Shown piece after piece: positions 18,401 through 30,171 of a stretch of 64,000 nt of DNA. Origin of the DNA: Aldrovandia affinis (taxonomy: Eukaryota > Chordata > Actinopteri > Notacanthiformes > Halosauridae); NCBI GenBank assembly GCA_029706075.1, contig JAINUG010000039.1:452001-516000 (forward strand), read 5' to 3'. Numbering within the stretch: position 1 is the stretch's first letter; every line of letters begins with the position of its first letter. The notes below the pieces were generated by a model. That model was not told the DNA's origin. It saw only the letters and a list, made by a program, of their open reading frames with translations, and made no database searches. A program made the position numbers and the translations under genes.

Positions 18401-19583
18401 TGTTTAATATGGGCCCTAACCACTTCATATTGAGAGGGAGGAATGCGACGGTAGGGTTGGCGCATGGGAGCATTGTCTAATAAGGGAATTTCATGGGTTA
18501 TCAAGTTAGTGCAACCAACATCAGTGTCATTTTTAGCAAAGAGAGTAGAGTAATCTTTCAAAAGAGAGCTTGCCTGTGCATTCTCTGTGGTGCTAAGACC
18601 CACAAATAAAGTACTCTCATAATCACCATCTTCAGCCTGACATACTTCCTGAGAGGAGATGTATGCTGTGCACTCCCGAGTAAGGGCATTAACAGCAAAC
18701 TCTACATGTGAAGCGGGGCTACTTAATAGTTTAACTGTCTGTACAGTGCCGACTACTCGCCGAGGGATCAACCACACATCAGAGACCCCTACATTAGTGA
18801 TGGGAACATAAACCAACCCCCTATCAGCCGTCACCAAGGATGGAGAAATGAGCAATCCATCCGGAAGGCAACCCCTATCAGGCTCAAGAGCTTCGAGCAG
18901 AAATTCTACCCGTTCTTGTGAGGGAATTTTGGGGCAAGTAACAGGAACCCATGCTATACTACCAGCTGGGACACAGAAGGGGACCTTACCCTGAACTTTG
19001 ATATTATGAGCTTCGGCCGAGTTCACCACTGCCTCCATGCTCTGGCAGTGTCGGAGGGCTTGTCGCAGAGCTGGGGCCGCCGATTGCACTTGTGGGGCTT
19101 GGAACAGACTAGGACCATACTGTGCAAACAATGCATAATAATACTCATTAAGTACATTCATTCCCAAGACCCCAGGGGTAATTCTCTTTTTATCGCTCAT
19201 TTGCAAATCCAGTGGGTCTTTAACAACCAAAATACCCATACCCGGCATGCATGTACCCAAGATTATGACATCAAGCTCCACATATCCTAGGTAAGGGATC
19301 TCTAATCCATTAGCAGCTTTAAGACCCAACCATTCACAGTTTTGAAGGCCACTGTCTCTCAGTGGTGCAAAATGTGCATTAAAATAACTCTCTGTAATGG
19401 TTGTCACCATAGACCCAGTATCAATTAATGATTGGACTGAAACCCCTCCCATGGAAACCTCCATATTATGACATGTACCAATAAGGCGTTTAAGTTTACT
19501 TACATTTGGCATGTTACTTGAAAGAGAACCCAGGAGCCCATCTCCCAATGTGTGGCTCTGCACACTGGGGGGCTCTAGTTTCC
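15485..19583 (-). pseudogene. pol: Ty3/gypsy pol polyprotein, one frame break
   Basis: A single long frame runs from the gag-pol junction to about 16020 (1196 codons from the first ATG at 19563). It then continues in another frame to the stop at 15485. Counted from that ATG: protease LIDTGS near residue 46, RT active site YLDD near 517, RNase H beginning FILEIDAS near 672, integrase zinc finger H-H-C-C near 920-957, and integrase catalytic D near 984, D near 1046 and E near 1082 (HPQGNGQCE). The second part reads as the integrase C-terminal tail (LVYTRNHSVKGR) and an acidic end. The break falls in a GAGGAGGAGG run at about 16020-16030, so a sequencing error is possible. Pol sits in the -1 frame relative to gag. 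Confidence 0.93.
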
Positions 19584-19584
19584 C
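19534..19584 (-). promoter_or_regulatory. -1 ribosomal frameshift signal (gag to pol)
   Basis: On the minus strand the heptamer G GGA AAC (19584-19578, in gag frame) stands directly before the gag stop TAG (19577-19575). Pol is open in the -1 frame from there. A stem-loop follows: outer arms GAGCCC (19575-19570) with GGGCTC (19539-19534), inner arm GTGTG (19565-19561) with CACAC (19554-19550), plus three C-G pairs between them. Heptamer, spacing and stem fit the known retroviral type. Function is inferred. Confidence 0.8.
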
Positions 19585-20634
19585 GACTGTTCGGTTGGCC
19601 TAGGTGCAGGGACAGTAGCCGGACAATAACGAGCAATATGGCCTGGAGCATTACACCTTATACAAATAGGTTTACCATCTGCAGTTCTTCTAAATCGAGG
19701 GGCCTGGCTAGTTGATCTGCCAACATTAGACATGGTCCTGGGTGACACTAACGCTTTCGTTATTGTGTCTAGCTGACTTTGTTGTGCAGCAATCAATGCT
19801 TTAAGCTCTGAAAACTCTGAGTGTTCCCCACTTGCTGTTTCACATACCACCCCAACTTTGGCTTCACTAGACACAGGTAGTTGTTTAAGCCTGGATTTAA
19901 ACGAGGGACTGTCACCCTCGGTTACCCACCGCATGGCCTCTTTACGAACATCAAGCAATGACCAGCCTACATGTTGACGTACCAACCCCTTTAGTTCTCG
20001 GCTCAATAAGCGGTCCCGAACCCCTTCACAAAATTGGTCCCTAAGTATCACATGGGGGTTAGAAACTGCATTCACATTACTCTTTTTTACTTGGTCCATG
20101 AGAATCATTAAGGCATGTGAATACTCCAAAAGAGACTCCCCTCATGTTGTTTACGGTTAAAAACTTTCTTTGCAAAGAAATGTGCGAATGGGAGGAACCA
20201 TACAATTCTCTTAAAACATTAAAAATCTCATCAGCATCGTCACGCACTACAGAGGATTGAAATTTGATCTCAATACGTGCCTCCCCATCTAACTGGTTAA
20301 ACACAAAGAGGGCCTTTTCTTTTCCAGATAACCGTTTAGTTTGGACATGATTTTCAACCTCTTCTATCCACTCTTCAATAGGCAGGGAATCAGCACTATC
20401 CAAATTGCCATAAAACTTGTGGCACTTACGGTCCTGCTGAAGGTATACAACCCGCTCCCTTTCTAGAGCCACAGTGTTAGGTACCGGACCGTCCTCAGAT
20501 AGTTCTGCATTGCCCTGTGCACTGCCTGCCTGCACCTCCTGGAGATACTTCAGCTGGATCTCCAACTCCTGAATGCGCTCCTCCATTTCCCAAGCCTGTG
20601 GATACTCTTCAGCAGAAGAGATTTGAAAGGCCAC
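19575..20634 (-). pseudogene. gag: Ty3/gypsy gag with one frame break
   Basis: The first part runs from the ATG at 20634 down to about 20140. It has a coiled-coil N-terminus (EMEERIQELEIQLKYLQE) and a capsid-like core (SLPIEEWIEEVENH). The frame is lost in a GAGGGGAG run near 20135-20145 and resumes one base off. It continues to the stop at 19575 with capsid C-terminal sequence and a CCHC zinc knuckle (CIRCNAPGHIARYC, about 19623-19664). The break is most simply one missing base. It may be a real mutation or an assembly error in the G run. Confidence 0.88.
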
Positions 20635-20767
20635 CTAGATCCTCCTGCTGGCTGAGGTGGTAGCCCACCGCTGCCCCCTACTGTCCTTTTACACCAAACA
20701 ATTTATAACAAAAAAACTAAATCTGACCACTTCCCAATTCTATTGCTCTCCACACCAGTAAAGCATT

Positions 20768-20785
20768 ATCCTGCCGGCTACGCCA
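20768..20785 (-). other. Primer binding site, tRNA-Ser type
   Basis: Two bases inside the 5' LTR, the minus strand reads TGGCGTAGCCGGCAGGAT. This is complementary to the 3' end of vertebrate tRNA-Ser, including its CCA, with at most one base of difference from the form I know. It fixes the element's orientation. Confidence 0.75.
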
Positions 20786-20787
20786 AA

Positions 20788-21655
20788 TGTAACACAATGC
20801 ATAATAGACTACGCCACCCTTTAGTTTGGCTGAGTTAAAGGGAACTCAATCAATAGTAAACACTTAAGGTTTCCCCAATCAGGGTGTCAAATGAATGACA
20901 AACACAGTGTATAAAATCATAGTACATTGGTACTGATCTTTATTACAAAATGGTTGTAGGAGAGCATTAGATAGAGTAATAATAAAATATAGCAGGGCCC
21001 AAAACCCAGTTGCCTCACATCAGGTCAAACAGGCTACATCAAGTTAAACAGGCTGTTGATGTCATGTAAATGAATACCAGTCTTTTAATGGTCATATAGG
21101 GCACTCATATGGGAAGCAGCCAGACACAAACTACAATAAATCAAAAACAAAAGAAACAAACAAAAGCATAACAAAACTAAGGGACAATTAACAGTAAGGG
21201 CAGCGGCAGCGCCTTGGCAATCTGTAAAGTTCAGTGTAAAATATCAGTTTCAACACTATATACTCATGAAATGTCAGGATTACTATATTGCCATGCCGTG
21301 CGCATACCTGCTACTATGGTCCACTGAACATACCACCAGCAGCTCCCAGCTCACAGCCGTTGCCAAACAGCCTACACAACCAAATACAATCTCCCATTAC
21401 TTTAATACTATATACACACACACAGCAGTACCATGCAAGTTTAAAATGCACAACTATAAAATCCATAAACGTTACAAAATCGCAATATTCCGAAATGTTT
21501 GCATACCCGCAGTTCTTTCCCCAGCCGAGCGTGACGGCAGGTGCATCTGACACTCAATCACCGCCCCGCACGGCTACTCACTCTATACTCATAGTAATCA
21601 GTGGCATAGGCTGCGGCTGTGAACTGACGCTGGCTGGGAGGTCCCACAGGCTACA
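20788..21655 (-). repeat. 5' LTR of the Ty3/gypsy element
   Basis: 868 bp and apparently identical to 14486-15353. It would carry the element's promoter. The identity of the two LTRs implies a recent insertion or gene conversion. Confidence 0.93.
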
Positions 21656-21701
21656 CACGCAAGTTACACAAGCGAACGTAGGTAATGTTAACATGAATGG
21701 C

Positions 21702-21937
21702 ATCCCAGGTAAAAAAATATTATACACTTAAAGTGTGTTAAAAGTGGTTCCAAAAAAGCATACTAATTACACTTTAAGTGTATTCAAGTAGTACTCAAGT
21801 ACTACTAAAGGACTACTTAAGTACACTTAAATATACTTGAAATTAAGCACAAAAAGTAAAAGTGTACTTGAAATATCTTTTGTATACTTAAGTTATATTT
21901 CTAATACACTAAAGTATACTACTTTTTCACCTGGGAT
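21702..21937. mobile_element. Miniature inverted-repeat element (about 236 bp)
   Basis: The ends are inverted copies: ATCCCAGGTAAAAAA at the left, and the reverse complement of TTTTTCACCTGGGAT at the right, with weaker pairing continuing inward. The body is full of ACTTAAGT and AGTATACT words and codes for nothing. It is a non-autonomous DNA transposon by form; I do not know the family. Confidence 0.6.
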
Positions 21938-22959
21938 TGCTTTGGACTCGTGCTTGTTTCGTTTTTCGTAAACATATGGTTGAAAGTGTTTGTATCAATA
22001 TCAATCATTTTGTATGCAGATTTTATGGAGTTAGATATTTATATATATAGGCTATAGACGCACACATGAAATAAATGTTTGTCTGTGTGTTGCCTTTTTT
22101 AATGTTTAAAGTTAAAACCTTTTTATTTGCTTAACAAACTCATGGGAAATGTCTAAACAGCCCCGTCTAGTGACGATGAGCAAGCAAACAAGGAGGACAA
22201 GCTTACTAATAATTATTATACTTAGAGAACATACACAACGGTACTACTGCCCTGTGTGGGATTTTTCTTGCTTCCGCCTACTCAAACGACTCTACGTATA
22301 GGGGGGAATTGTGACTGTGATGTTGGGGCTCAAGAATGAATGCAGGGGTGAAGCTTGTTTATAAAGGCTCACTGAGGAAGATGTGTCTGTAAGTGAGGCT
22401 ACTTTGACTAAGGGTGGAAAACCAGTTTACCTACTCAGGACTCAAACCTGTAACCATTTGTTTACAGTGGCCAGTGTCCTAGCCTCTGCAGCTCATGTGC
22501 TTATCATCATGATCTTCACAGCAGTACATGTATGATATATATACCATTCTCAATCAGAAATGGCAAGAACCTTTTAGCCATTAGCTGTACTGCACAATAA
22601 CCTGCATATTATGCCTGTGGCGCCTTAGCTAGCTTGTACAAACCACAGAATGTTGTTTGTGAAATATAGCTAGTACGAGCAAACTTCATTAGGTGAGGTT
22701 ATTAAACATGCAGTTCCACATTCAATCCTTCCTTTTTAGGAGCCTACAGCACTGGCCAGTGGTCTGTGGTTACCTCATGTTGATCACCATTGGTGTTTCA
22801 AATGAAAGTTAACCATTATCAAGAGGGTAAACATGCTTCTCCCGGTATGGTTATGAAAGTTTCTGGGCTATCAGCCTGTTTCTAAATGCTGTTGTAAGAA
22901 AGATTCTCCACACACTCTGATTCTGTAATCCCTCACTGCTCTGTTGTCTAGAGTGTAAG
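21938..22959. other. Spacer before the lectin gene
   Basis: AT-rich, no supported exon or repeat seen. The lectin promoter should lie near its right end, but I see no convincing TATA box. Confidence 0.4.
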
Positions 22960-25900
22960 ATGGAGGCCAGGATCAACAGAAATACAGAAATTGCTTTCTC
23001 TAATCTGGACCAAGAGACAGAGGATTTTTTCTCCAATGGTGATGTGTCTTCCTTTTCTGTGTGTTCCAAGTTTTTAAAAATGGCATGCACAACTGCAAAT
23101 GCAACATTCCTGTGGTACAGCCTAAGATGTTGTTCATTGAGTCAAGTTAAATCATCATATTTACACCCTAAAAGTGGGATATCCGTGAGGTTTTTCCTCA
23201 TGATTTTTGTATTCAGCAGTAATTTTAAAGTTATTTAGTTAAATACGTGAAGTTTATCGTCTTTCTGTAATCACACCATTTTACATAAATTACATATAAT
23301 AGTAAAGTCAGTATTAGTCATGTTTAGTTGCATATTAGACAATTCAACTGGATATGTCATGTTCCGGGAATATTGGAATGAACACTGATACTGTCACTGT
23401 TTACGTGTCTTGAGATATAAGATATTTTGAGTTTGTACAATACATACTTTAAAAGAGGACATCATATATACTTATAAAAATACTTAAGAGTTCAATTGTA
23501 AATCTGGCGTAAAAAAATATTTAGCAGAAAATAGGCCTATATGATCTTAAAACTCTCTGAACATTTTGTATAATGTATTTTGTGTAAAAACTGAACAGGT
23601 TACTTACAAACTCCTAGATTATGAAAAACATTTCGTGAATAAATAAAGTCTGGTATTAAAAAGATTAAGTAAATAAATTAATATTTATTAGACCTTTTAA
23701 TTTGGGTTAAATAAGAAATATTTAACAGAACTAACATGTAGCTATGGCTCATACCATTACATGAGTATTTAACTGTATGACATTTGATTGTAAAATGTAA
23801 ATATTTAATAAACATGTCTCAAATGTTGGTATCAAAGTTAAATGTTAAAATTTCTCCATAATTCAATTTAACCACAAATCTGTTTAGCCTCATGATTTAC
23901 GATAAACATTTTTTTAAATTATGTCATAAATTACATAAGCAGAAACACAAAAAATTATGCCTTGGTTAAAAGCAGGGGCCAAATTCAAAATGTTCATTTT
24001 TATGGTTTGTTGTTCATATGTATTAATAAAGCAATTTCAGTATAAATCAAGTTCTCAAGTGATTTATGCTGCAGCCATTTGTTCTATATCTTGTTTATTC
24101 AGTTCAGACCAAAGTCCTGTTAACAGAAGATTTTTACCGATGAGGTTGATGTGTTTAGACTGACCCAGGCCTCCTATTGGTTGTGTGTGCACAGACTCCT
24201 CTCTTTGGCACAGGGCAAAGAGTGTCACTGCCCCCCACAGATGGACCCAGGTCCTGCTTGCTGTACTCTGCCTCGCCTTGCTGTGTGGCCTCACTGCTCT
24301 GGGAGTCCAGTGTGAGTGGGTCTACTCCACCATCCTCCAGGGAAGAACCTGCCCTGAGCCATTACACACTGATATCTACTGTGACACTGAGTCATAACAC
24401 ACTGATATCTACTGTGACACTGAGTCATAATACACAGATATCTACTGTGACACAGTCATTACACACTGATATCTACCGTTACACTGAGCACTAACACACC
24501 AATATCATACTGTTAAACTGAATCATTACACACTGATATCTACTGTTACACTGAGACATTACACACTGATATCTACTGTCATACTGAAGTTACACACTAA
24601 CATCTATTGTTCCACTGAACAATTACACAGAGATCTACTATTATATGAAATATGTAATGTACTATGTAGATACCTATTGTTACACTAACCCATTACACAC
24701 ACTTTAAAACAATTACACTGAGATACAGCACATACTATTATACTCAAGGTCAATCAGACAAGCAAAGACAACACAGAGTATTGGAGGAGCATTAGGGGAA
24801 AAACAAGATGACATCCACAGTTCTCTCATTTTGTAAACCCATTGGATTTCCTTCAGCAGATGTTGACAAAAGCAATATGTCAGATTCCCTGGAGGCCCAG
24901 ATCAAGAACCTCTCTGTCGCCGTAGGTGAGTCAGATTCAGAGGCACATCCTCTCAAGCTAGGCACCTGGTGTAAATCTGAGGCCTTATAATCTAAATGGA
25001 ACAACTTCTATAGCACCATACATTTGAGAAACTGCAGAATTTTTAATGGTCTGTGTGTAGTGACCTGTGGATTCTTAGGGCGTGTTATGGGAAACATTCA
25101 CAGAAATTGGGGGAAATTAAATCATACACACATCCAAAAGGTACAGTATGACCAAAAAGGTCATGATGGTAAAGGTACAGTAAGACCAAAACTCTGACCC
25201 TATGTCTCTGTGTAACAAGTCTACAGAGAGTGCAGTACTGCCTGGAGAAACCACCAGGGGCAGAGCTACTACTTCTCCACTGAGAAAAAGAACTGGATTC
25301 AAAGTCGTGATGAGTGCGTCTCAAAGGGAGCTCATCTGGTCATTATCGAGAGTGAAGAGGAGCAGGTAAAGCCAGGTCACAGATCTGCATCCACTCAAGG
25401 AAATAATGACCAATCATGTCCCACCACATGTTTTATTTGATTTGTTAATTTGTTAGGATCATGGCATAAAGCAGTTACAATGTTAAAAATATGCATCAAA
25501 TGCATTGCATTAAGTGTTTATAGCCAATGGCTAATTTCCAACACCTGTCCCCACTAAACTACAGAAAAAGGAAAGTATATATTGTGACCCAGTAAGAGGT
25601 TGCACCTACCTAGGCCAGTGTGACATGTACAATAATTGGATCTGAACTGTGAAATTGGAATAAAAACCGGGCAAAAACCTAGGTCGGAGTAGAACCTAAT
25701 GTTTCAAATGTAGTGTACAGTCATTCCTAATCAAACTCTTTAATGCACCTTTTGTATGAAAGGTTTTCTATTTACTTTTTTTTTTTTTTTTTCCATTTAT
25801 CCTGTCTTCATCAGACATTTTTGAAGGACAGTATTACAGAGACACACTGGATTGGACTCAGTGACCTGGGAACTGAGGGAGAGTGGCACTGGGTGGACAA

Positions 25901-27981
25901 CAGGCATCTCACGGAGACAGGAATATCGTAAGAACTTCCTTACACTCGTACAGCCATTCAGGCAAAGGCAGCAACACATCAGTCGCTCTGGAGCTGCTCT
26001 GTAGTTTGTTAAGCAGCCAGAGAGTGTTATTCTGTGATTTATTTTGCATTACATAAAATGATGATGTAAGATGACAGCAGACTTCCTAAACAAACGTGCT
26101 GGAACACATACAGACTGCAATCCAGCCAGCCACACTGGCCTCAGGTGCTAGTTGTTGCTGTAAACTGCATAGTTTATGTTTGAAGAAGAAGAAAAAATAT
26201 ATATTATACTAGCTATGGAACCTAAAAAAACCCACAAAAAAAACAAAGCATCGGTCACAAAAGGTACTTAGACAGATATAGAAAACATATAAACATTGGA
26301 TAGGTGTTTTTGAAATGACAAGAACTGAAAACGGCTCAGCTTATTAGGACCGATGCCGAGGTGACATCTTTCCTCCTTGACAGGTGAGCAAGGCTGGTTA
26401 GCGTTTTCTAGGATAGCTATCACCTATAACAAGACCATCTCGACCGAACAGTGGCAGATGCGCACACTTCCCCTGGCTGATCAGGTCTTGCTATAGTAGA
26501 TTGTATGAGTCTGAAAATTAGTGAATGCCTAAATAACAGTATAGGAAACCTAGAATGAAATGTCAGATATACTTACACATTAATTTCCTTTCTATAAAAA
26601 TAACTTGATATTTGTCGCTATCAATTATGAACGGTCAACTGGCAAGGTGAGACTATGGGCCAAAGAACTACAGGCACTTCCAATGTTATGTGTTTACTAA
26701 CGTTATCTCTCATGCAGTGACATCAAATCACGTAGTATACCTTCAAATACATTTTAGATTCCAAACATTATATGGTGACAAAACAGAATTATGGCATTTT
26801 AGCTATATACCCCCCCTCAGAGTACACCGCCAGCTCATATCGTCACCTTCTTAAAATAATGGCCTAAGTCATTTTTTGAGGAAAATGCTTTTTTTTGCCT
26901 AAGTCATCTCTTCATGATGCTGGCCACCTCTGGTAAAATTGCCTACATCCTTAATTGAAAAGATCATGCTGTTCCTACCCCGGTAGTATAATGGCCTACG
27001 TCAAGAGTGTGACTTAAGCCGTTTTATTTTTTGAGGCAATTTTACAAGCTTTCAAGATGGCGGCTGCTTGCCTAAGTCACTTACTCCAGAAGTAATTTGG
27101 CCTAAGTCAGGTTTAAAAAAAAGTTATCTAATCCTCTTATGTTACATAATTGACAGACAGCGTTATTTGTATGTCAATAGTCATATATTGTCATAACCTT
27201 TTTTGTGAAATGATTAATAAATATCATATATTCTATATTTGGTTCAGTTTATTCTGTTTTTTGAAAAACTTGAAAATATGACTTAGGCCATTATTTTAAG
27301 AAGGTGACGATATGGTGGTCCAAGCTAACAGCTAAGACAAAACAATGTTCTGTCCCGCCCAAAATACAGTGGATAAAGTACTGTCATTGGTAGGTAGGTC
27401 ACTGTTCTGTACTACGTAACAGGACTGTAGAATAGAAACTACATCACACATAGAAATGACATCACACTAAACTCCATCTTAAGTGATGTCATTTCCTGTG
27501 GAGGGGGCAGTTTGGGGTAGATCCTCATCATTCACTGGCAGCATATTGTGATTTACTTAATTGAAAGCTAAACCTATAGATTGATGAGCTTTTTTGTTGT
27601 TGCTTCAATTGAATTATTGAAGCAAAAACCTAACTCAACTCACTCAACTCTTTTTCTGAAAGGGTTTGTTGTGGTCTGGTCAAAGGAAACACTGTTTCAG
27701 GAAGGAGAGTGAATTGATTGTTCATCAGATAAGTCTTTAGATTAATTAACTGATGTCAAAAAATGAATCAACTACAAAGTAATCAGATAACCACGTTTTT
27801 CTTCTGCCTATTAAGGTTCTGGCATAGAAGAAATTATGAGCAGCATGAGCCGGATAACTGGACTGGGGGAGTGGATCCACATGGAGAGGACTGTGCAGCC
27901 TTGGGTAATGAACTGGGTTTCACTGATCAATGGTTTGATGCTTCTTGCACAAAAAAAAAAGGATTTGTGTGTGAAAAATGA
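22960..27981 (+). CDS. Type II membrane C-type lectin (CD209/CLEC4-like)
   Basis: Exons: 22960-23038 (tentative, ATG and short cytoplasmic tail), 24195-24311 (transmembrane, VLLAVLCLALLCGLTALGV), 24860-24925 (neck), 25220-25365, 25815-25927 and 27816-27981 (TGA stop). These join in phase to 687 nt, 228 aa. The three last exons form one carbohydrate-recognition domain with paired cysteines (REC, DEC, GEDC, ASC, FVC) and the WIGL motif (HWIGLSDLGTEGEWHW). The calcium/sugar motif is EPD where mannose binders have EPN, and the WND motif reads WFD, so calcium or sugar binding may be changed. Such receptors sit on immune cells and bind sugars or other ligands. Exon 1 rests only on phase and position; its donor (AATG/GTGATG) is weak. 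Exons 3-6 are secure. Confidence 0.88.
24358..24720. repeat. Minisatellite, about 33-35 bp unit
   Basis: In the lectin intron behind the transmembrane exon, units such as CACACTGATATCTACTGT recur about ten times with drift and small gaps. Copies are most alike at the left and decay to the right. It is non-coding. Confidence 0.75.
26838..27312 (+). mobile_element. TA-flanked miniature element, copy 1
   Basis: 471 bp between TA dinucleotides, with near-perfect inverted ends of about 37 bp (TCGTCACCTTCTTAAAATAA at the left and its reverse complement at the right). TA duplication suggests a Tc1/mariner-type source. The word GCCTAAGTCA or its complement recurs many times inside. It lies in the last intron of the lectin gene. 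Confidence 0.8.
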
Positions 27982-28089
27982 TTTTACCTTTTTACTGTGT
28001 AAAGGAGACAGACATGCCAGTGCATCATAAATGAGTGCCGGTTTAATTCCTAAAGCACACTTTGTCTATGGAGATTAGACCAATGTAGC

Positions 28090-28880
28090 ATTTCTCACAT
28101 TTTGCTGTACCATTGTACCAGTATTTGCATTTCTGATCAAAGTGCCTTCCCAGACACCAATGTCGCTTTTCTTCCGTACAGTATGGTACGATATGGCATG
28201 GTAACCGTCCAAATCCGTAACTATTCAAAACCATTCAATGCCAGTGTCGATTTATGGAGGCGCAAGATTGTTCAAACACTGTCCAGTTCAGATCCTTTGT
28301 TTCAAAAGCCTGGGCTTAGCTCAAGCATCGGAATGCATTGAAGGGATTCCTATATCTTCCTAAAATTCTATTCTTTCTTTCTAAATCTATTTATGTCTCG
28401 AATAAAAATGTTGTACTATGAAAATGTATATTCTAATTGTGTTCATGAAAATAACAATACTATACTTTGTCCTTTCAAAGAAAATATGTTTATTTCAGTT
28501 TTCGTAACACAAACCTACTCGTAGAATCAAGCAAACCTGACAATAATGCCAAATTCTATATAATACTCTTCGAATAATATCAATAATCAAAGTGAAGCTA
28601 AAAAAAAAAACATGGTGGTTGTGTCTGAGCCGGTCTGAGATTTAGCGTGATGATTCTGTGACGATTGTGCTTGACCAATGGTCTGCAGTATTGCCAGCTC
28701 CACCCTTCGGTCCGTTCGGCTCGCTAGTACCTAAAAAGAGCATTAGCTAAATTCAGCATGGGTACTTAGGTTTGGTACAGTTCGCTTGGCAGTGGAAAAA
28801 GTGACAAAACGTGGGATCACGGATTGGTTACTGTGCCATACCGCACCGTACTGTGCGGTGGAAAGTGCTTTGGTGTAATG
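28090..28880. repeat. Possible decayed DNA element
   Basis: The left part (about 28103-28215) and right part (about 28790-28880) contain inverted, GTACCATA-type sequences that roughly complement each other. This resembles the ends of fish miniature elements. No coding sequence is seen. Boundaries are uncertain. Confidence 0.3.
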
Positions 28881-28929
28881 GGGCATATAGACATAGGGCA
28901 TGTATATACAGTGCATACAGTATATAGTT

Positions 28930-29925
28930 TCACACAATTTTCACATTTTGTTGCTTTCAAGCTTGTATTTTTGACAGTTTCATTTAGGAACTAATATCTG
29001 TTATAAATACAACCTATTATACACATTTGTAAAAAAGAAAAAAAGATGAAGTATATGGATATATAAAATTAAATAAAAATTGAAAAATGTTCATTGTAAA
29101 AGTATTCAAACCCTGTGCTCTGGTAGCTGTAAGCTAATGTAGGTGTAAAACATTACCTTAAGGAGCCACACAATGAGTTGATTGACCTCTGTCTGTGTGC
29201 CATGACAGTGACTGTCATGATTTCAGGATTAAAAACACCTGTCTTTGTGAGGATCATTGGTCGGGTAGTGAATTTGAAGGAAAGACACAAAATGAAGACC
29301 AAAGAGCTTTCTCAGGAATCCAGGGTTATCAATATACCAAAGGCCGTCCCTCCAAACTCAGCAACCAAACGAGGAGACTTGTGAGGGAAGCCACTGTGAG
29401 GCCAACAATTATTCTAAAATAGCTACAGAGTAGCCAAAGCTACATTGTAGTGGCTCAAGAATAAAAAGGTGAATGTCCTTGAGTGGCCCAATCAAAGTCC
29501 TGACCTGAACCCCATTGTGAATCTGTGGCACAACTTGAAAATTGCTGTCCATAAGCAATATCCAAGGAACCTGAGAGAGCTGGAGCAATTCTGCTCAGAA
29601 CGGGTGAAAATCACCTCCAACCACGTGTGCAAAGTTGGTAGAATCTTACCCCAAAAGACAAAGCTGTTATTGCAGCAAAAGGTGCCTCCACCAAATATTA
29701 ATATGAGGGGTCTGAATACTTGTATGCAAGCAGCATATTTACGTTTTTTATTTTATTTTAAATATTTGCTGAAATAACCAATTACTTCTTTATAAAAATT
29801 CAATTTGAGCATGTGAGTTTTGAATAAAAAAGATTAAATGGAAAAAAATGTGAACATATCATTTGTAATTCAGCAACATTTGAAAACTTTACAAGGGTCT
29901 GAGTACTTATGCAAGGCACTGTATG
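28930..29925 (+). pseudogene. Tc1-like transposon, decayed and deleted
   Basis: Plus-strand remnants of a Tc1-like transposase: GRPSKLSNQTRRLVREATVRP (about 29340-29405) from the DNA-binding half, then after a deletion EWPNQSPDLNPIVNLW (about 29480-29527) from the catalytic DDE end. Stops and frame shifts break it. The right end reads GGGTCTGAGTACTTATGCAA, a phrase common at the ends of fish Tc1-like elements. Confidence 0.8.
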
Positions 29926-30171
29926 TGTCTTGCATAATTTAAGCTTTTAAAAAAATGTTAAGATGTGTGTGAAAAATCATTTTAACTTTTTTTCTGTGCA
30001 AATGAGACACTACCTGGGAACCAGAAAAGACTACCTTCACTAAGTTCAATTTCTCTCAGCAGACAATTTGTGCTTGCAAACCAAACAAAGGTTTGGGCAG
30101 AGGTGTTAACGTTTCAGCCTAAAATGTCCTTTTTCAAGACCAAGTAACAGAATTACTCACACACAGGTATA

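Larger units (their letters stand above)
14486..21655 (-). mobile_element. Full-length Ty3/gypsy LTR retrotransposon
   Basis: A 7170-bp element on the minus strand with LTRs at 14486-15353 and 20788-21655. It is flanked by a 4-bp target duplication, CACG (14482-14485 and 21656-21659). Domain order is gag (zinc knuckle), protease, reverse transcriptase, RNase H, integrase with HHCC and DDE, then a C-terminal GPY/F-like tail. This is the Ty3/gypsy order. There is no env-like frame. The LTRs have equal length and I saw no difference between them, so the insertion is recent. Gag and pol each carry one apparent single-base frame break, so this copy as read cannot make both proteins. Confidence 0.95.

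Noticed and set aside
24358-24720. CRISPR-like regular spacing
   Set aside because: Units follow each other directly without unique spacers, drift in sequence and lie in a vertebrate intron, so it is a minisatellite.
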